64,000 bases of DNA from positions 14,446,001 to 14,510,000 of the forward strand of contig CP075495.1 in the NCBI GenBank assembly GCA_021613535.1. The letters are read 5' to 3'. A model generated the notes under the pieces. The model saw only the letters and a list, made by a program, of their open reading frames with translations. It did not search any database and had not been told where the DNA came from. Position 1 is the first letter of the stretch. Each line of letters begins with the position of its first letter. A program made the position numbers and the translations under genes. This DNA comes from Adineta vaga (lineage: Eukaryota > Rotifera). This document shows positions 1-12,171 of this stretch, piece by piece.

Positions 1-799
1 TTTTCCTGCTCTTTTCCAAGAAGTTCTAAATAAGAAAGATATTTAAATAACGTATCTTGTTGGAATTGGTGTTGTCTTTGTTAGATTGTTTAACCTACTG
101 TTTATTATGGAAGTCATCGCACTATCTTCTTTAAAGCACCAATATTTAAAGCAAGAGTTTATAGCAAACAGATTGCCGTGTAAGAAACGCCGAGAGCAGA
201 GACAGGAAGTAAACATATCATTATACCTTTTTATATTTACCTGTATGAATAACGATCGACTCTTCCCCAATATCTAGTCAGCTAAATGACTCATAGATTT
301 TAGAAAGTGTATGAGTGAATACAGAGGTCGTCAATGATCATCAACCTATGTAGCATCTTAGATAGAATTTATTGAAATAGTTTTCTCCGAATTGCTGTCG
401 AGATTCATTTCTTAAATCGTTGACTGTCGCTGCTCAACAATGTATTGCTATATTTCATTGAAATTATGATTGTTATTGCAATCTTTTCAATAAATGAATT
501 TAGAAAAAAGACACATTGCAAGTTTACATGATTTTCTCATGGTTATTCCTATAGCTTGAATGTTGTTGATTGCGTGGCATTTTCATGTCATAAAATTCTG
601 TCGTACAAAAAACGGGCGCCCTCTGCTGAATCCTTTTCTTGAATGGTTTTGTGTTGTTTCCTATCATTCCCTTGATTATTTTTCATCATGTCACGGTCAT
701 TAAATAATTCTGTCAAATAAGAAATTCTGTTAATCTAAGTATTACTGCAATCTATGTGTTAGATTATCATCTTAATATTCAATCAATTTATGTTTTTTC
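1..799. other. No gene seen; AT-rich upstream DNA
   Basis: No convincing coding exon is visible on either strand. Short open frames here have no domain, no splice signals and no matching neighbour. The only striking element is a GC-rich motif around 614-627, listed separately. Confidence 0.6.
614..627 (-). promoter_or_regulatory. CTCF-like GC-rich motif
   Basis: The + strand reads GGCGCCCTCTGCTG, whose complement CAGCAGAGGGCGCC matches the core of the animal CTCF motif as I know it. It lies about 280 nt before the start codon of the CCR4-type gene in otherwise very AT-rich DNA. The nine bases GCGCCCTCT recur at 7771-7779 between two divergent genes. Binding by CTCF is an inference; it could be another promoter factor or chance. 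Confidence 0.3.
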
Positions 800-899
800 A
801 ATGAAAATTGTATCGATTTGTCAAACACTATTTTCACACGGCTTGCATTCTACTCTATATAATATTTCGTGTCGACAAAAATCATCCATATTTCAGAAA

Positions 900-2027
900 A
901 TGATTCGTATTCAAAATACAGATGATTCTCCAGCTCCTCTCTCTACATTTACCATATTAACATATAATTGTCTTGCTTCAAATCTAGCTGAAAGTCAATA
1001 TTTTCCACATACAAATCCAATTCATCTGGAATTTTCTTATCGGTCGAAATTATTCGAACGTGAATTACAATCTTTCAATGCTGATATTGTTTGTTTACAA
1101 GAAATACATAGAGATAATTTTCATCAATGGCTTAGTCCATTTCTTGCTCAATTAGGTTATAGTGAAGGTATTTTTGCTGAACGTGGTGGTATCAAAGCAA
1201 AAGATGGTGTTGTCTTGTTCTTCAAACAAGATAAATTCAAACTAATAACTCATCATCGACTTGGTTATTTCGATAGTGCACAAGAACAATTTCCTAATCA
1301 AACAGCATTAGCAACATACAATGCTGCTCTTTTCTGTCTTCTTCAATTGCAAAATACAAAGGTAGAAATTAGAAAAAAAAAGTTCTTCTTCTTTCAAAAT
1401 AATTGTACTGTTTTCTTTTAGAAAGAAACAGCTAATAAAGAAGAACAACAACTATGGATATGTAATACTCATTTGAATTGGAATCATACATTACCAGCGA
1501 CTCAACTCTTTCAAATTCGTACACTTTTAAGTGAACTTTCTCGATTGAATAAACAAACGCATGATAGTCCATTTGTGATTGTTGGTGATTTTAATAGTAA
1601 ACGTGACTCAGCTGTACATGATTATATTCGAAATGGAGTTGTTGCAGATACTGCTGAATATTATTCAAAAGTTCATGATGTTTATTTACCATTATTTAAT
1701 AACGATACAACTAAAACAACACAATATCTCAATGAACCTCATGTATATAAGAAAGCATTGGAAAGTGCTTACAACGAAAAGAGATTTTCTATGCCATTTA
1801 CAACACGAATTAGAGATCATTTTTGTGGAACAATTGATTATATTTATTTTCAACAGAGTCGTATGCGTGTATTACAATTACTAAATGCATTGCATGACGA
1901 TGCTGAGCAAGCACTAAGGAATGATTTTACCTTACCTAATGAACAACATCCAAGTGATCATTTACCATTAATGGCTGAACTTGCTTTACTTCCAAAATCT
2001 GCAGAGAATGATCCGAATAATCAATGA
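900..2027 (+). CDS. CCR4/Angel-type endonuclease-exonuclease-phosphatase family protein
   Basis: Two exons, 900-1361 and 1422-2027, separated by a 60-nt GT-AG intron in phase 0; 355 aa. The EEP fold is recognisable: TYNCLA near the N-terminus, the metal-binding Glu in VCLQEI, NTHL, the catalytic GDFNS and the C-terminal SDHLPL. The LEFSYRSKLFERE stretch and FCGTIDYI near the end are typical of CCR4, Angel and PDE12 deadenylases rather than DNA repair nucleases. The likely reaction is Mg-dependent 3'-5' removal of poly(A) or 2'-5' oligoadenylate. No leucine-rich repeat precedes the domain, so it is not CNOT6 itself. An acceptor (tttcag) ends 3 nt before ATG 900. An in-frame ATG at 801 would add a basic, acid-free leader that could target mitochondria, as in PDE12. 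An AATAAA lies just after the stop. Confidence 0.85.
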
Positions 2028-2565
2028 AACATACAAATAAATTCAATTTTTTTCCTAATGTCAATATTCCGTAAGAAAACAATTCGAACTACTTGAAAAT
2101 AATTATTAATACCTGTTTTTTTCTATTACTCAAGCAATCTTTATTGTTATTATCATTTCATATAGTTATTCTTTTTTTGTACTGATATCTTTGCATAGTA
2201 TTGTTTATGATACACTTTTTCGTAACAAATCATCAACTATTAGACAAAATAAAACGATAATCTGTGATACGAAAATCATCGATTCTTTTTCTAGATAAAG
2301 GTTCTGTGGTATTGTTTTGTACAAGTCAGTGGCTTCAAATGTACGTAACCGATTTTTACTTCTCCTGCGCAAGGATTGCTATCGTGAGAACTCCATACTG
2401 CATGCTACATTGATCCTATTTCATGAGGAATGTTTGATTTGACAAATTGAATAGAATCTAATCCTCTTTCACAAGATAGTTGATCATCGCAGAGAAAAAT
2501 ATTTCTCTTTGTTAAATCTGTCACGTTATATTTAGAAATAAACAGCAATAAATTGTTTATTCATT
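2028..2565. other. Intergenic, no gene seen
   Basis: AT-rich spacer between two + strand genes. It ends with an acceptor-like tatatttag about 30 nt before the next start codon. Nothing else is recognisable. Confidence 0.6.
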
Positions 2566-3590
2566 ATGAAATCCACACGTACAGTGAATATTGATTTATT
2601 AAAAACGATGCCACTGCCCGATTGGGATGACGATACAAGTAAAAGTAGCCGCGGGAAAGTATTGATTATTGGTGGTAGTCGACGTTTACCTGGAGCAGTT
2701 ATTCTGGCTGCACGTGCAGCTCTACGTATTGGCTGTGGTACAGTTCGTGTAGCTGTACCTGAAAGTATTGCTATAGCAATGGGCGTTTCTGTTCCTGAAC
2801 TAATGGTACTTCCTCTACCAGAAACATCACATGGTACGATAGCTGCCAAAGCTGCTTCAAAATTACTCAAAGAACAAATGGAAGTATGTTCAGCTGTTGT
2901 ATTGGGACCCGGCATTGATGAAGACAATGATACAGAAAAAGCTGTACGCGAATTACTGGAACAAATACCATTACCAACAGTAGTCGATGCTCAGGTAAGA
3001 TCAATTTAAAATATCTAACTTATTATATCATCATTGAGTAACTCAATGGATAAATAATATTCATCGCACTATCAGACGCATGTTGATAATTGTTTTATAT
3101 ATAGGCTTTATTCGCTTATGATATCAAACAAACACCTATAGCTCCGCGTATTCTTACACCTCATGAAGATGAATTTAAAGCATTACGAGATGGTAAAAAA
3201 ACGGATATGTCAGCACTTGAATCTGTTGCTGAAGAATTTGCTCGACAATCAAATGCTATACTTGTTCTCAAAGGTCAAAATACTTTTATTTCTACACCAG
3301 AAGGATCTATCTTCAAAAATGAAGCTGGTTCTCGGGCTTTAGGTACAGCAGGAAGTGGTGATACTTTAGCTGGTATCATTGGTGGACTATTAGCACAAAG
3401 TATCGAACCATATACAGCTGCTGTTTGGGGTGTTTATTTTCATGCTATTGCTGGTGAAACAGTTTCGAAAGAAGTTGGTGAAGATGGAGCTATGGCATCG
3501 GATTTGATTGATCGTCTTCCTGCTATTCAACGACGTCTACGTCAGGAAACGTGTGTCAAAGATAGTAAAAAGAATCAATCTAAGTCATAA
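2566..3590 (+). CDS. NAXD: ADP/ATP-dependent (S)-NAD(P)H-hydrate dehydratase, bacterial-like
   Basis: Two exons, 2566-2994 and 3105-3590, with a GT-AG intron in phase 0; 304 aa. The enzyme repairs hydrated NAD(P)H by nucleotide-dependent dehydration. Seen: the YjeF C-terminal / carbohydrate-kinase-like fold with GKVLIIGGS near residue 30, VVLGPGI near 110, VVDA at the exon junction, TPHEDEF near 161-167, VLKGQNT near 197 and the catalytic loop GTAGSGDTLAG with Asp about 229. Animal NAXD proteins, as I recall them, have GGQGD-type loops; the AGSGD form followed by GLLAQ is typical of stand-alone bacterial NnrD. The intron and surrounding animal genes argue that it is resident. Horizontal acquisition is an inference. 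An AATAAA follows at about 3703. Confidence 0.88.
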
Positions 3591-4350
3591 TATTTGTCGA
3601 TATTGGATTATATTAATCACGCTATTTTTTTATTTGTTTAATTTTGTATGCTTTTATAGGTTATATTCAAGCATCACACCTCGAGTGTTCGATTGCCTAT
3701 AGAATAAAGTTGATAATAAAATACATGATTGAAAAATAGAATTTCATTCGAGTTCATATTCAATAGCAATCATTATAAACATATATTCTACTTATTTTGA
3801 TGAATATCTAGAAGAGAAAGTCCGTAAATTAATCATAAAATTAATAAGTGCTTATCATTTATTCCAACATAAGTCGTTCAGTTTCGTAGAAAATCTAATA
3901 TTTATCTTTGATGATGCAAGTTGGAAGGAAGAGAATATAGATAATATCGAAACAAGAAGCTTTGTTATGCTTATTTACAACTGATTCTCTTCCCGGATTT
4001 TTCTTTATCTCAAATCATGTTGCATCGAAAATATATTTTCTCATTGCTTCTTTTTTCCTGGAAAGTTTCAACTTGCCTCATAACTATGACAATATGTTCT
4101 TTTTATTCATAGTAAATATATTGCTTAGCGATTTTTAATCGATAAAACCATGAACTTGCATTTCTTTATCTGAATCTAAATAAAACTTAGATAAATAGTA
4201 AAGTGCATACGAATTAAATGAATCATCATTTTTTTGTTTTGATTATGCTGTACTAAACGTCCGTATTTGAGGAAGTACAATCACATGTCACTAAGAAAAA
4301 TATAGTATAAATATTGAGATTTTTTCAGTATTAAAGCATTAATTCAATAA
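3591..4350. other. Intergenic, no gene seen
   Basis: About 760 nt of AT-rich sequence between two + strand genes. A ttttttcag acceptor-like site ends about 23 nt before the next ATG. No coding or RNA gene is recognised. Confidence 0.6.
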
Positions 4351-6699
4351 ATGCCTTTCGCAGTTGTGCTTATATTTCTTGTGAAAACTATTATTTGTCA
4401 AGAGCATCCAAATGCTTTAGAAGGTGGTAGTTGGCAAGTGGTCGTTCCTGAACTCGGCGGTGCAGCAACTGGAAAAAGTCTTGGCATGCAAACTGTTCAT
4501 GCAGTACTTCTTCCTTCTGGCGAAATTCTTGTGGCTAGTGGAAGTAGTTGGCGCAATCGTGGTCCAATCGAAACATTTCCTCAAGCAGATGATCCTCAAG
4601 GGGGTGAAGGAATATTTCGATTGAGAGAAGATCCATTTCAAATGGATAAAATCGAAGATTATTTTCAATTGGTTAATAATGTTGGTGTTTATAATCCTGC
4701 AAAGAATACATTTTTTCGTATTCCTCATCCTACACCTGTACCTGATCCAAAATGGCCTGAACATTTCGCTCCGAATGATTTATTTTGTACTGGACATCTA
4801 CATGTACCTGATGGAAATGTATTATTTGTTGGCGGAACACAATATTATCACCCATATCGTACAGGTAATCGTGCAACATATTTATATGATTGGCGGAAAC
4901 ATGTCAATACATCATGGGATCAAATTGATTGGAGACGTATGCCAATTTTTAATGATACAGAAAATCCATGGGTATTTGCCGGTAGGAATACTTTTGGTGT
5001 AGTCTTATGAGTTTAATTATCTGAATCTGTTTTAGGTTTAATGGAACGTGGCCGTTGGTATGCATCTCTTGTTCCTTTACTCGATGGTCGTCTGGTTGTA
5101 ATGGGTGGTTTTGTAGGTTTTGATGTTGGATATCCAAGCATGTATCCATTTCAAAATAATGATTTTGTTGAATTCTTTGATCCTCAAATATTTGCATCAT
5201 CCTCAGATGAGCAATTAGCTTGGCGTAAAGTTAGTGTTAAATCAACACCGAATGGTCCTTTTACAAATTTGATTAATCTAAATTTCAAACCAACGCCTGG
5301 AATGAGTTGCAGTGCACAATGTATCAAAGATAATCAATATGATGTATTCAAACTCTATGAACAAGCTTATTTAATGGCTGAAGGAAGAATTTATTTAACA
5401 CGTGAAGGTGATTGGGTAAGTGCACGAACACCTGATACAGCTTTTATGCGTAAAACAAAGGCTACATATCATATGCATATTGTTGGAAGTCGACAATCAC
5501 CTTCGATACAATTTTCACCTGGTCCATCAAGAGCTGAAAATATAACATCTTATGGAACAACAATAAATGATCCAAACAATGGACGGATTGTACTTTTTGG
5601 TGGTCAACCAACTTCACCTGGAACTCAATTATATCAAGATGATACTCATCAAGGTAATTCATATAAGCATAAATGATTTGTATCGATATTTTTTCAACTC
5701 ACTTCTTTAGGTTATCAACGTTATGCTGGTGGTCGAGGTAGTAGAAAGATCGAAGAATTTTTCTCTTCAATCTATGAAGCTGGTGGTGGTCATTGGACAT
5801 TGAAATCAAATTTCTTAGGAGAAAACTTGCAAGATGATCGAACAATGCATTATGCTATACTTTTACCAACATCACAAGTTCTTATTATCAATGGAGCTAA
5901 TTATGATTTTTATGGATCTGTACAATATCCAATTTTATTAACACCGAAATTTGATGAAGTAACAGGTGCTTTTCTAGATTATGATAGAAAACGTATGAAT
6001 GAAGGTGTTGAAGCTCGTTTATATCATAATGTAGCTCTTCTTTTACCCGATGGTCGTATATGGATATCAGGTGGAGGATCAGCTCGAGCTACTATTAATT
6101 ATTCATCATTATTAGAAAAGCCTTTATCTGAACATAATACAAGTTCAGGTGGACAACCATTACCTGATACAAGCAACATTGATTTGGACGTTCAAATGTT
6201 TGATGATGGACGATTATCAAAAGGTATTCAAGGTTCATTGACTGTACCTACTGAAACATGGATCGCAGAAATATTCAATCCACCATATCTCTTTATTGAT
6301 GGTCAACGACGTGCAATCATTACTGGATTAAGTTATATGAAATCACATGATTATCAATTTGAAAGTATTATCGGTGAACAACGATTTTATTTACTGCATA
6401 GTAATTGTAAATATAATATTCATTTAAGTGATCTTCCAAACAAATGTTCTAAAAGAAGTAAAAGTAAATTAGTACTTATTAAATTAGGATCTGCTACGCA
6501 TGGGTGGGATGGTGGACAACGTCTTATTAATCTTTCTTTTCAAGAAACATCATCACCAACCACGTTACAATTTACAACACCCGATGCTCGTATAGCTTTG
6601 ATTGCACCAGGATTTTATATGCTTTTCTATGTCGATTGTATGGGTAAACCATCTGTTGCTCAAATGGTTCGTTTTGATGATCAGGCTCAAAAACCTTAA
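4351..6699 (+). CDS. Secreted glyoxal/galactose oxidase-like copper-radical enzyme
   Basis: Three exons, 4351-4981, 5036-5653 and 5711-6699, with 54- and 57-nt introns; 745 aa. A signal peptide (MPFAVVLIFLVKTIIC) opens the protein. Kelch-type beta-propeller blades follow, then the C-terminal DUF1929 region of galactose and glyoxal oxidases. All residues expected for the Cys-Tyr copper-radical centre can be matched: Cys about 146 (DLFCTGHLHVPDG), Tyr about 219 (GRWYASLVPLLDG), Tyr-His about 521-522 (RLYHNVALLLPDG) and a C-terminal His about 680 (GSATHGWDGGQ). It should oxidise an aldehyde or primary alcohol and release hydrogen peroxide outside the cell; the substrate is not predictable. These enzymes are common in fungi, plants and some bacteria and uncommon in animals, so a foreign origin is possible. 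AATAAA lies about 25 nt after the stop. Confidence 0.9.
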
Positions 6700-7193
6700 C
6701 TTGTAAAAACAAACAATATGAAATAAATATTGTTATTTCACTTTATTTTTGAAATAAAACATCAAATGTTTTAAAAGAAATCTAATGTTTCTATGATCTT
6801 ATTCATTTAAAATCAAAATATTCTCTAGAGACGCATTGTACAACAAATGACCTTTTTCCGTTCCTAGTTTTATTATTGTGCGGTCAATTATTAAAACATA
6901 TTGACTGAATATTACTAGATTCGATTAAATATTTTTCTTTAAATTATTTGAAATTGTCCTTATATCAACAAACTGAGATTCTATGCTATGAGACAAACAG
7001 ATAGCAGTCGATTGATAGTCTTTCGCTAGATGATTGCTGCAATTAATTCCAAAAGGAAAAAAAGTGGGTATTTTTGTTCCAATGAAAAGTTTCATTTTGA
7101 AAAACATTTTTCTATTTATTATCTGATTCTTATAAGTTTTTAATCTAATTATATAACAGTAGAATAAAATTAGAAAAAATAAATGATTTCTAA
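6700..7193. other. Intergenic between convergent genes
   Basis: 3' flanks of the oxidase (+) and the MYCBP-like gene (-). Two AATAAA motifs serve the + gene. Nothing else is seen. Confidence 0.6.
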
Positions 7194-7526
7194 TTAATTT
7201 TGTTCTTGTCTTAATCGATGAATTTTTACATTAAGTTCATCAATTTCTTGTTGTAAACAACCAGCTTCAATCGTTTGTGGAAGTTTTGAACGTAGAATAG
7301 CTTTAAAATGTTCGAGTGGTGATGAATATGCTGTCGAATAGGAAACACTCAATTGTGCAATACAATCTGTTATTGCATCAATTGAACCTGACATTTCCAA
7401 ATAGACTTGAAATGCTTGTAAACGATTAAATAAGTCCGTTGACAATGATGGTGGCGATGAAGTTCGATCGGATGATGAACTTGATACTGATTCGACGACC
7501 GGTGAATTTGGTGGAATAGATGACAT
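7194..7526 (-). CDS. MYCBP: MYCBP (AMY-1)-like protein
   Basis: Single coding exon, 110 aa. The core (FQVYLEMSGSIDAIT, about residues 38-52, then a helical stretch ending in a short coiled coil LQQEIDELNVKIHRLRQE) follows the pattern of c-Myc-binding protein, which in animals also binds AKAP scaffolds in cilia and mitochondria. The first 30 residues are Ser/Pro-rich and not conserved. ATG 7526 was chosen over 7568 because a clear acceptor (tttatttgcag) lies 13 nt upstream of it, which puts the longer leader inside an intron or outron. It is slightly longer than vertebrate MYCBP (about 103 aa). Family assignment is by pattern only. Confidence 0.7.
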   Translation of the reverse strand: MSSIPPNSPVVESVSSSSSDRTSSPPSLSTDLFNRLQAFQVYLEMSGSIDAITDCIAQLSVSYSTAYSSPLEHFKAILRSKLPQTIEAGCLQQEIDELNVKIHRLRQEQN

Positions 7527-7568
7527 TATTTCTTTTCTTCTGCAAATAAAAACTTTCGTCTTCGTCAA

Positions 7569-8098
7569 TTCTTCTTATACATACACAACGAATGAATGAA
7601 TACGAATCAGTCAGTTCTCTTCTTTCGCTTATTTAATAGGGGTTAAACCTTGAGAAGATTTATAAAGATCAAACTGTTTCATTACATCGACTTTTTTTTT
7701 CGTAAAAAAAGAAAACTTATTTCCTTTCTCAAAAGATGTCATTTAGAATTTGATTTATTTTTTAACCTGCGCGCCCTCTATTTCTTCTCGTATAGTTTAC
7801 ACTCATTTACTCCACTCAGAATTTACTTCTCATCGAAATGAAATGATCGGTATCGATTGACTGATTGCTTGTAACCCTTCTATCAGTGAAGCATGCGTAT
7901 CATTGCTCCTATTAATTTGTTTTTCTATTCATAGAAACACAAACTATTTGCTTGGTAGCACACTCTCACAAATGAAAGAAAGAAAAGCACCGAGTTGAGT
8001 ACTTGTATAAAAGAGAAAAGATGAATAACGTTACATTTGTCGATATGTACTTTGAGATTAAAAGTCGATATACATAATTATATAGGATTGGTTTTTAG
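7569..8098. promoter_or_regulatory. Divergent promoter region
   Basis: About 530 nt between the MYCBP-like gene (-) and CNNM (+), so both promoters should lie here. It holds the second copy of the GCGCCCTCT motif (7771-7779). An acceptor-like ggtttttag directly abuts the CNNM start codon. Confidence 0.4.
7771..7779. promoter_or_regulatory. Second GCGCCCTCT motif
   Basis: Same nine bases as at 616-624, again in gene-upstream DNA. Flanks differ (CTGC before, ATTTC after), so this is a weaker CTCF-like match than the first copy. Confidence 0.25.
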
Positions 8099-11000
8099 AT
8101 GAAATTTTGGATATTTTTCATTCTAAATATTCTTCATGTCTTATCACAACGTGTCAATCGAACGTCAACATTATCCGTCTGGAAAGTATCGAATGTGAAA
8201 GCAAAAATTACACAAATTCTGGTGTTTTCACCAAGTGAAGAAACAATAATACCATTTGATCCGAAAGAAGGTTGGATTCTTAGTGAAGAAAGGAAACTTG
8301 TTCTGCATATAACTGGTACTAATCTTCGAAATAGTTCCATTGTTTTTTCTTCCATATTAAATCAATGTACACCAAGTGGTTTTGTTTCACCTATTTATCA
8401 ATTATCATCCGCATCAATTGTTACATTAAATATTGAACTTCATAAACTATCCAAATCACATGAATCTGCCTTTCTCTGTTTTCTTCCGCCATCGAAATTG
8501 CTATCAAACAAAACTCAAACAGAGAATGGAACACAATTAGAAGGACTTTATTATACGTTTATTCGCGAGAAAGGTCGTTTACCATTCGCTGCAAAAATAT
8601 GTTTAATTTTAATGTTATTTTTTGTTTCGGGATTTTTCAGGTAAATCGACAATCTTGTTTCCCTTCAAATTCAAATTTGATTTTCGTTTATTTTAGTGGA
8701 TTAAACTTGGGTTTAATGTCATTAAGTGTTAATGATTTAATTTTAATATCGGAATCAGAAGATTCTTCCATGCGTCATTATGCGAAACGTGTTTTACCAT
8801 TACGAAGACGTGGCAATTATCTTCTCTGTTCAATTGTTATAGCAAATGTTTTAGTTAATTCATTGGGTACAGTCCTACTTGATTCACTTGTTCATGGTTT
8901 ATTGGCGGTCGTTGGTTCAACAGTTATGATCGTACTTATGGGTGAAATTATTCCACAAGCGATTTGTTCTCGTTATGGATTAGTCATTGGTTCATATACA
9001 TATGTTGTTACATGGACATGTATGTTAGTAACAGGAATTATTTCCTATCCGTTAGGTTTTATTCTTGATAAAATTCTTGGTCAAGAAGTTACATCATCCT
9101 ATACACGTGATCAAATTGTTGGAATGCTGAAACAAATCAGTGCTGATATAGAAAAACCGGAATTGGATGTTATTACGGGTAAGATAGAAGAAAATGAAAT
9201 TCTATGATAATATTGACTGAAACCTTTGAAATGATTTTGACATCGATTAAGATCATAGTTATTTGTTTATCATACAAGATGTAAATTATTCTTTTTTAAG
9301 GTTTACTTGCATTACGAACAAAAACTGTTAAAGATGCAATGACATTATTAGAAGATGTTTATGCATTGGAAAAAGATCGTAAAACTGATGCAGAACTATT
9401 AATTGATGTGTATAATCATAGTTATTCACGTATGCCTGTATATTCTAATAATAAGTTTGTATTAGAATTTTCTCAAAAACAAATTCTATCGATTTATTAT
9501 TTTAGAGAAAATATCATTGGTATTGTCAAATTACGAGATTTTGCTTTGATTACACCAGAACAATATCATTTAACAGTGAAAAATCTTTTAGAATTTCATA
9601 CTCGTATGTGAACGATTGGTTTCTATTGATATTTTTCTATTCAATTATTCATTAGATAAATATGGTTATGCGAAAACAACAGATCCATTATATGATTTAT
9701 TACAAGAATTTCTCAAAGGTAAATAAAATGAATTAGTTCATGTGGAAGCTATTATTCGGTAATTTTAAGCTCGTTGGCATATTGCAATCGTACAAGAACC
9801 ACGTCTAGAAGACGGTAATCCTGAGCCAGTGGATGTAACTGTTGGTATTATAACACTTGAAGATGTTATTGAAGAAATGTTACAGAGAGAAATTATCGAA
9901 GAAACAGATTTATATAGTAAATTATACTTCTTATAAAAAATATTCTCGATCAATATGTAATTTTTAGGTGATAATCGTCAAAAAATTCCACGTAAACGAG
10001 CGAAAACAATGGATTATACTGCACTCATCAAACGACCTCTTAAAGGTATATTACCACTTTTTCTTATCAAATCATTCTATTCTTCTCGATATTAGGTCCT
10101 TCAATCAGTCCACAATTAAAAGTAGCTGTATTTCAATTTTTAACTACAAGTAAATACATTTTTCTTGCTATTAAACTCGGCTTAATTATAATCTTATATT
10201 CTCTCTAACACTAATCTTGACTGCATGTTATATTTTACTTATAGTTAACATGTGTATATTTTAACGGTGCGTAAGCTTTATCTTTCCATTGATTTTTGCA
10301 TGTATCGATTTTTTGACAGAAAAAAGTGAATAAATATTTCCTTTAGATGTTCAACAATTTACTTCGGGTTTTATTTCACAAGAAATTCTTAAAGTTCTTT
10401 TAAATTATAATGTTTATGCGAACATTAAACGGCCAGCAAATCAATCGACAAATTCGATTTTTTTATATAAAAAAGGTTTTCGTTATGAATTATTTACATT
10501 AGTTGTTCAAGGTAATGCAACATTAGAATCTGGTACTGATCGAATCATGTCAACTGTCGGTCCATTTAGTTACTTTGCTCCAACTGCATTACTTGGTAAA
10601 TTCATTTTAATCGAAGAGAAACTCGTCTATTTTTGTTTTTGAAAATCTACATTTTCTCTTTAGCCGCGAATAAAACTGTAAAAGATGTTCATGAATTTCT
10701 TGATCGATTGGTAACAATAAATTCGAAAACAAACAATATTATGGATTTACTTGATGACATCTCATCGATATTTGTTTCGGATTATAATTTGATTATTAAT
10801 AGTGAATTACATATTTTACAAATTCATCGACTCGTTTGGTTAGCAGCTGTTCGTGCAACACAACGACAACGACGAAAAAATCCACCACAAAAACGTATGC
10901 AACCTGAGCAATTATTTTCCGATGCGCTCAATGAAATTGTAAGAAAATTCTTACCGTCATTTTTCTCTCTAATTGAATCGTCTTTGTTTGTAGTCAGCGA

Positions 11001-12171
11001 TAACTAATGTATCAATCGATAAGAATAATTTAACTAATTTTCAGCGTATCTTTCGAGATGTAAAAGATATTCCAGAATATTTAAGACAAAAAACAAATGA
11101 TTCTACAGACTCAAATGTTCAATCTGGATTATTGTCAACAGCATCGAATGTTTTTAATGTAATTCATTCCTTAGATTCAAATGATCGTGATAAAGTAAAA
11201 GGTTCCCGATCAGCATCAGCAATTGTTTGTAATCCACTTCTATTAAGTCAACAAAGTGATACTTCACCCAATGGGAATGATAATCATTCAAGTGTATCAA
11301 ATAGTCTCAATGAAGGAACTTCCAATTCTACTATGAATATCAATAAAATATTTGATGATGTAAGTAAATATTTTTCATAATGGCATTTTCGTGAGTGTCA
11401 TATATCCATTAATTTATTTATGACTTTTGATTCAAAACAGTGAGTCTATTCGATTACAAATGACAACAAATTCTTTTTTATGATCGAATGTATTCAAAAG
11501 GAAAGAATTCATAAATAAATAGTTTGAGTTGAAACTAATCCCATTGAAAGATTAGAGTGTTCTTTTCGCTGTTTTGAATTAATTCATTCGACAAATAAAC
11601 AACTTGTTTTCTGATACGCGGTTTTTTTCTTCTCTTCTCTTCTCTTCTTCTAAGAGTGATCGTACACTCTCTTGTATGTAAAGACACTTTGAGAAGTAGT
11701 TTGAATTCATCAGACTCGTTTCACCTTTGATTATTTCTTCAATGTTTCTATTTATCAATGGATTTACATGCACGAACATAAAACACATCAAGGTTATTTT
11801 TATTTTCCTATAGAAAGACTCCGACTCATAATAATATTCCTCTTCTTCTTGTTGTTGTTGTTATTCCTCCTGCTACAACTGGTATTTATTTTCGATCTAT
11901 TTAGACGAACGATGATGATCATAACGATGAAAAAGAGCATTTAATTGATCAAGGTCGTTTACTACATGATGTACGACATCAACGGCATTTAACATCCCCA
12001 TCTAATTTACCTCACGCACGTTCGGATACACATATTCCATCATCATCTGACCCAAATGAAATACTAAATAATAATCAAAACAATAACAATAATAATAATA
12101 ACACAGCTTCATCGAATCAACCTCGACGTGCACGTTCATTACTTCACGAAACCAAATGTGCACCATCATAA
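8099..12171 (+). CDS. CNNM: CNNM-family (ancient conserved domain) magnesium transport protein
   Basis: Twelve exons keep frame: 8099-8640, 8697-9178, 9301-9454, 9506-9603, 9656-9718, 9770-9916, 9968-10045, 10096-10149, 10347-10595, 10664-10938, 10994-11359, 11905-12171; 924 aa. Order: signal peptide (MKFWIFFILNILHVLS), extracellular domain to about 170, the DUF21 membrane domain starting LLFVSGFFSGLNLGLM, a CBS pair (VKDAMTLLEDVY, then SRMPVYSNNKENIIGIV and VGIITLEDVIEEML), a cyclic-nucleotide-binding-like domain (LFTLVVQGNATLE, GPFSYFAPTALL), and a polar Asn-rich tail. CNNM proteins act in Mg2+ efflux or sensing at the plasma membrane. ATG 8099 directly follows an acceptor. Intron 9455-9505 is 51 nt, in frame and stop-free, so retention would insert 17 residues. 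The last intron (545 nt) is unusually long here. Confidence 0.93.

Noticed and set aside
756-899. Longer N-terminus for the CCR4-type protein beginning at GTG 756
   Set aside because: GTG is not a likely start in an animal gene; ATG 801 or, better, ATG 900 after an acceptor is preferred.
2532-2927. 131-codon open frame on - across the dehydratase gene
   Set aside because: Antisense of the NAXD-like exon 1; the sense strand has the family motifs.
7527-7568. Upstream ATG at 7568 for the MYCBP-like gene
   Set aside because: A clear 3' splice acceptor lies between it and ATG 7526, so the segment is probably not in the mature coding sequence.
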